This document shows positions 15,418 through 15,907 of a stretch of 15,907 nt of DNA, in pieces. The notes beneath the pieces were generated by a model that was not told the DNA's origin, did no database searches, and saw only the letters and a list, made by a program, of their open reading frames with translations. The stretch comes from Deltaproteobacteria bacterium (GTDB lineage Bacteria > Desulfobacterota > Binatia > UBA9968), in NCBI GenBank assembly GCA_021323355.1, contig JAJONK010000028.1, forward strand, positions 1 through 15,907, in the 5' to 3' direction. Both the position numbers and the translations under genes were made by a program. Position 1 is the first letter of the stretch. Each line of letters opens with the position of its first letter.

Positions 15418-15485
15418 GCAGTTGAGATGACAGCGTTCCCGGAGCAGATGATCAGTCCGCCGTAACCTCGAATGCACAATCAACT

Positions 15486-15907
15486 TTATTCGTCATAGGA
15501 TCGACCACCGCCGCCAATACTACGCGCTATCAAGTAGCCCAAACCGATGCCGATCAAACAGGCTTGAATTGGATAGCGACGAACCCATGCGGCTATCTCA
15601 CCGGTCAATTCATCAAAATCTCGCTCCTGCAAATAAGACCGAGCCGACTGCACTCGGCTAGCCATCGCCCCCGCCGCCTCACCGGCTTTGTTGGACACGG
15701 TAGCTCCCAATTCGTCAACTCGAGATCTCAGGTTGGAACCTATCCCGCCGCCGGTTCCGTACTCGGAAAGGCGACGATCGACTTCTCTTTCCGCCTGCTC
15801 GCGAGTTTGGCCGTACCTTTCTTGTACCAAGCCTATCAGCTTGTCTTTTTCTCCGGCGATTCTCTCTAGATCATCGTCGCTGAGCCGGCCCCACCAAGAT
15901 CGTAACG
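15486..15907 (-). CDS. CsbD-like stress protein with C-terminal membrane segment, 5'-truncated by window edge
   Basis: The minus-strand frame is open to the right edge, so the start lies outside; at least 139 residues are visible. The N-terminal part shows WWGRLSDDDLERIAGEKDKL followed by IGLVQERYGQTREQAEREVD, a clear match to the CsbD pattern of general-stress proteins. A TTG at 15830 inside this domain is not the start. The middle (LGATVSNKAGEAAGAMASRV) is an amphipathic helix. The end has RRYPIQACLIGIGLGYLIAR, a membrane segment like that in ElaB/YqjD/DUF883 proteins. This suggests a membrane-attached stress protein. The biochemical role of CsbD proteins is not known. A strong terminator follows the stop codon. 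Confidence 0.8.
   Translation of the reverse strand, partial: LRSWWGRLSDDDLERIAGEKDKLIGLVQERYGQTREQAEREVDRRLSEYGTGGGIGSNLRSRVDELGATVSNKAGEAAGAMASRVQSARSYLQERDFDELTGEIAAWVRRYPIQACLIGIGLGYLIARSIGGGGRSYDE

Larger units (their letters stand above)
15001..15485. other. Intergenic region, no supported gene
   Basis: This stretch of 485 bases lies between the dehydrogenase and the CsbD-like gene. It holds the AGGAGG ribosome site of the dehydrogenase near 15006-15011, a promoter candidate at 15194-15223 and the terminator at 15380-15417. Short open frames here lack ribosome sites and family likeness, and one runs through the terminator hairpin, so none is annotated. Confidence 0.6.

Noticed and set aside
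15301..15483. Short minus-strand open frame of 60 codons in the 15 kb intergenic region
   Set aside because: It runs through the bidirectional terminator hairpin, has no ribosome site and shows no family likeness. Its apparent CxxC is likely chance.

Overview
The window looks like a chromosomal segment of an uncultivated Gram-negative bacterium, plausibly a deltaproteobacterial or Desulfobacterota/Binatota-type lineage. This placement is inferred from gene content: an ftsE-ftsX-envC-ctpA cell-division block, xseA/xseB, SirB1, a B12-type radical SAM protein, and a thiamine-diphosphate enzyme next to a DUF1932-type dehydrogenase. No rRNA or phylogenetic marker was available to confirm it. I saw no tRNA, CRISPR array, insertion sequence or phage gene. 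Start codons are unusually often GTG or TTG: eight of the thirteen genes whose start lies in the window.

Layout. (1) 1-2343, plus strand: the 3' end of a secreted-looking protein with a DxDxDG calcium-loop motif, then a membrane family 2 glycosyltransferase and a PlsC-like acyltransferase. The last two resemble a glycosylation-plus-acylation pair such as carotenoid or glycolipid tailoring enzymes. (2) 2397-4786, minus strand: xseA, an M23 (LytM) peptidase, then xseB. The xseB gene is broken by a frameshift that also removes about four conserved residues. (3) 4800-9010, minus strand: ftsE, ftsX, an EnvC-like protein with a degenerate LytM domain, and the carboxyl-terminal protease ctpA, closed by a strong intrinsic terminator. 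This is the FtsEX-EnvC system that gates septal peptidoglycan hydrolysis; ctpA is a periplasmic protease often linked to it.

(4) 9061-9095: overlapping divergent promoter candidates. (5) 9162-11378, plus strand: a 738-residue radical SAM protein with an N-terminal B12-binding-like domain and a long helical C-terminal extension. (6) 11404-15000, minus strand: a probable operon of a DUF1932-type NAD(P)-dependent dehydrogenase, a thiamine-diphosphate enzyme of the acetolactate-synthase superfamily, and a SirB1/transglutaminase-like TPR protein. (7) 15001-15485: an intergenic region with a candidate promoter and a strong bidirectional terminator. (8) 15486-15907, minus strand: a 5'-truncated CsbD-like stress protein with a C-terminal membrane segment.

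Most genes belong to known families. I did not find a convincing wholly new system. The points most worth following up are the xseB lesion, the extended radical SAM protein, the dehydrogenase/TPP pair of unknown substrate, and the glycosyltransferase/acyltransferase pair with its unusual acyltransferase motif.
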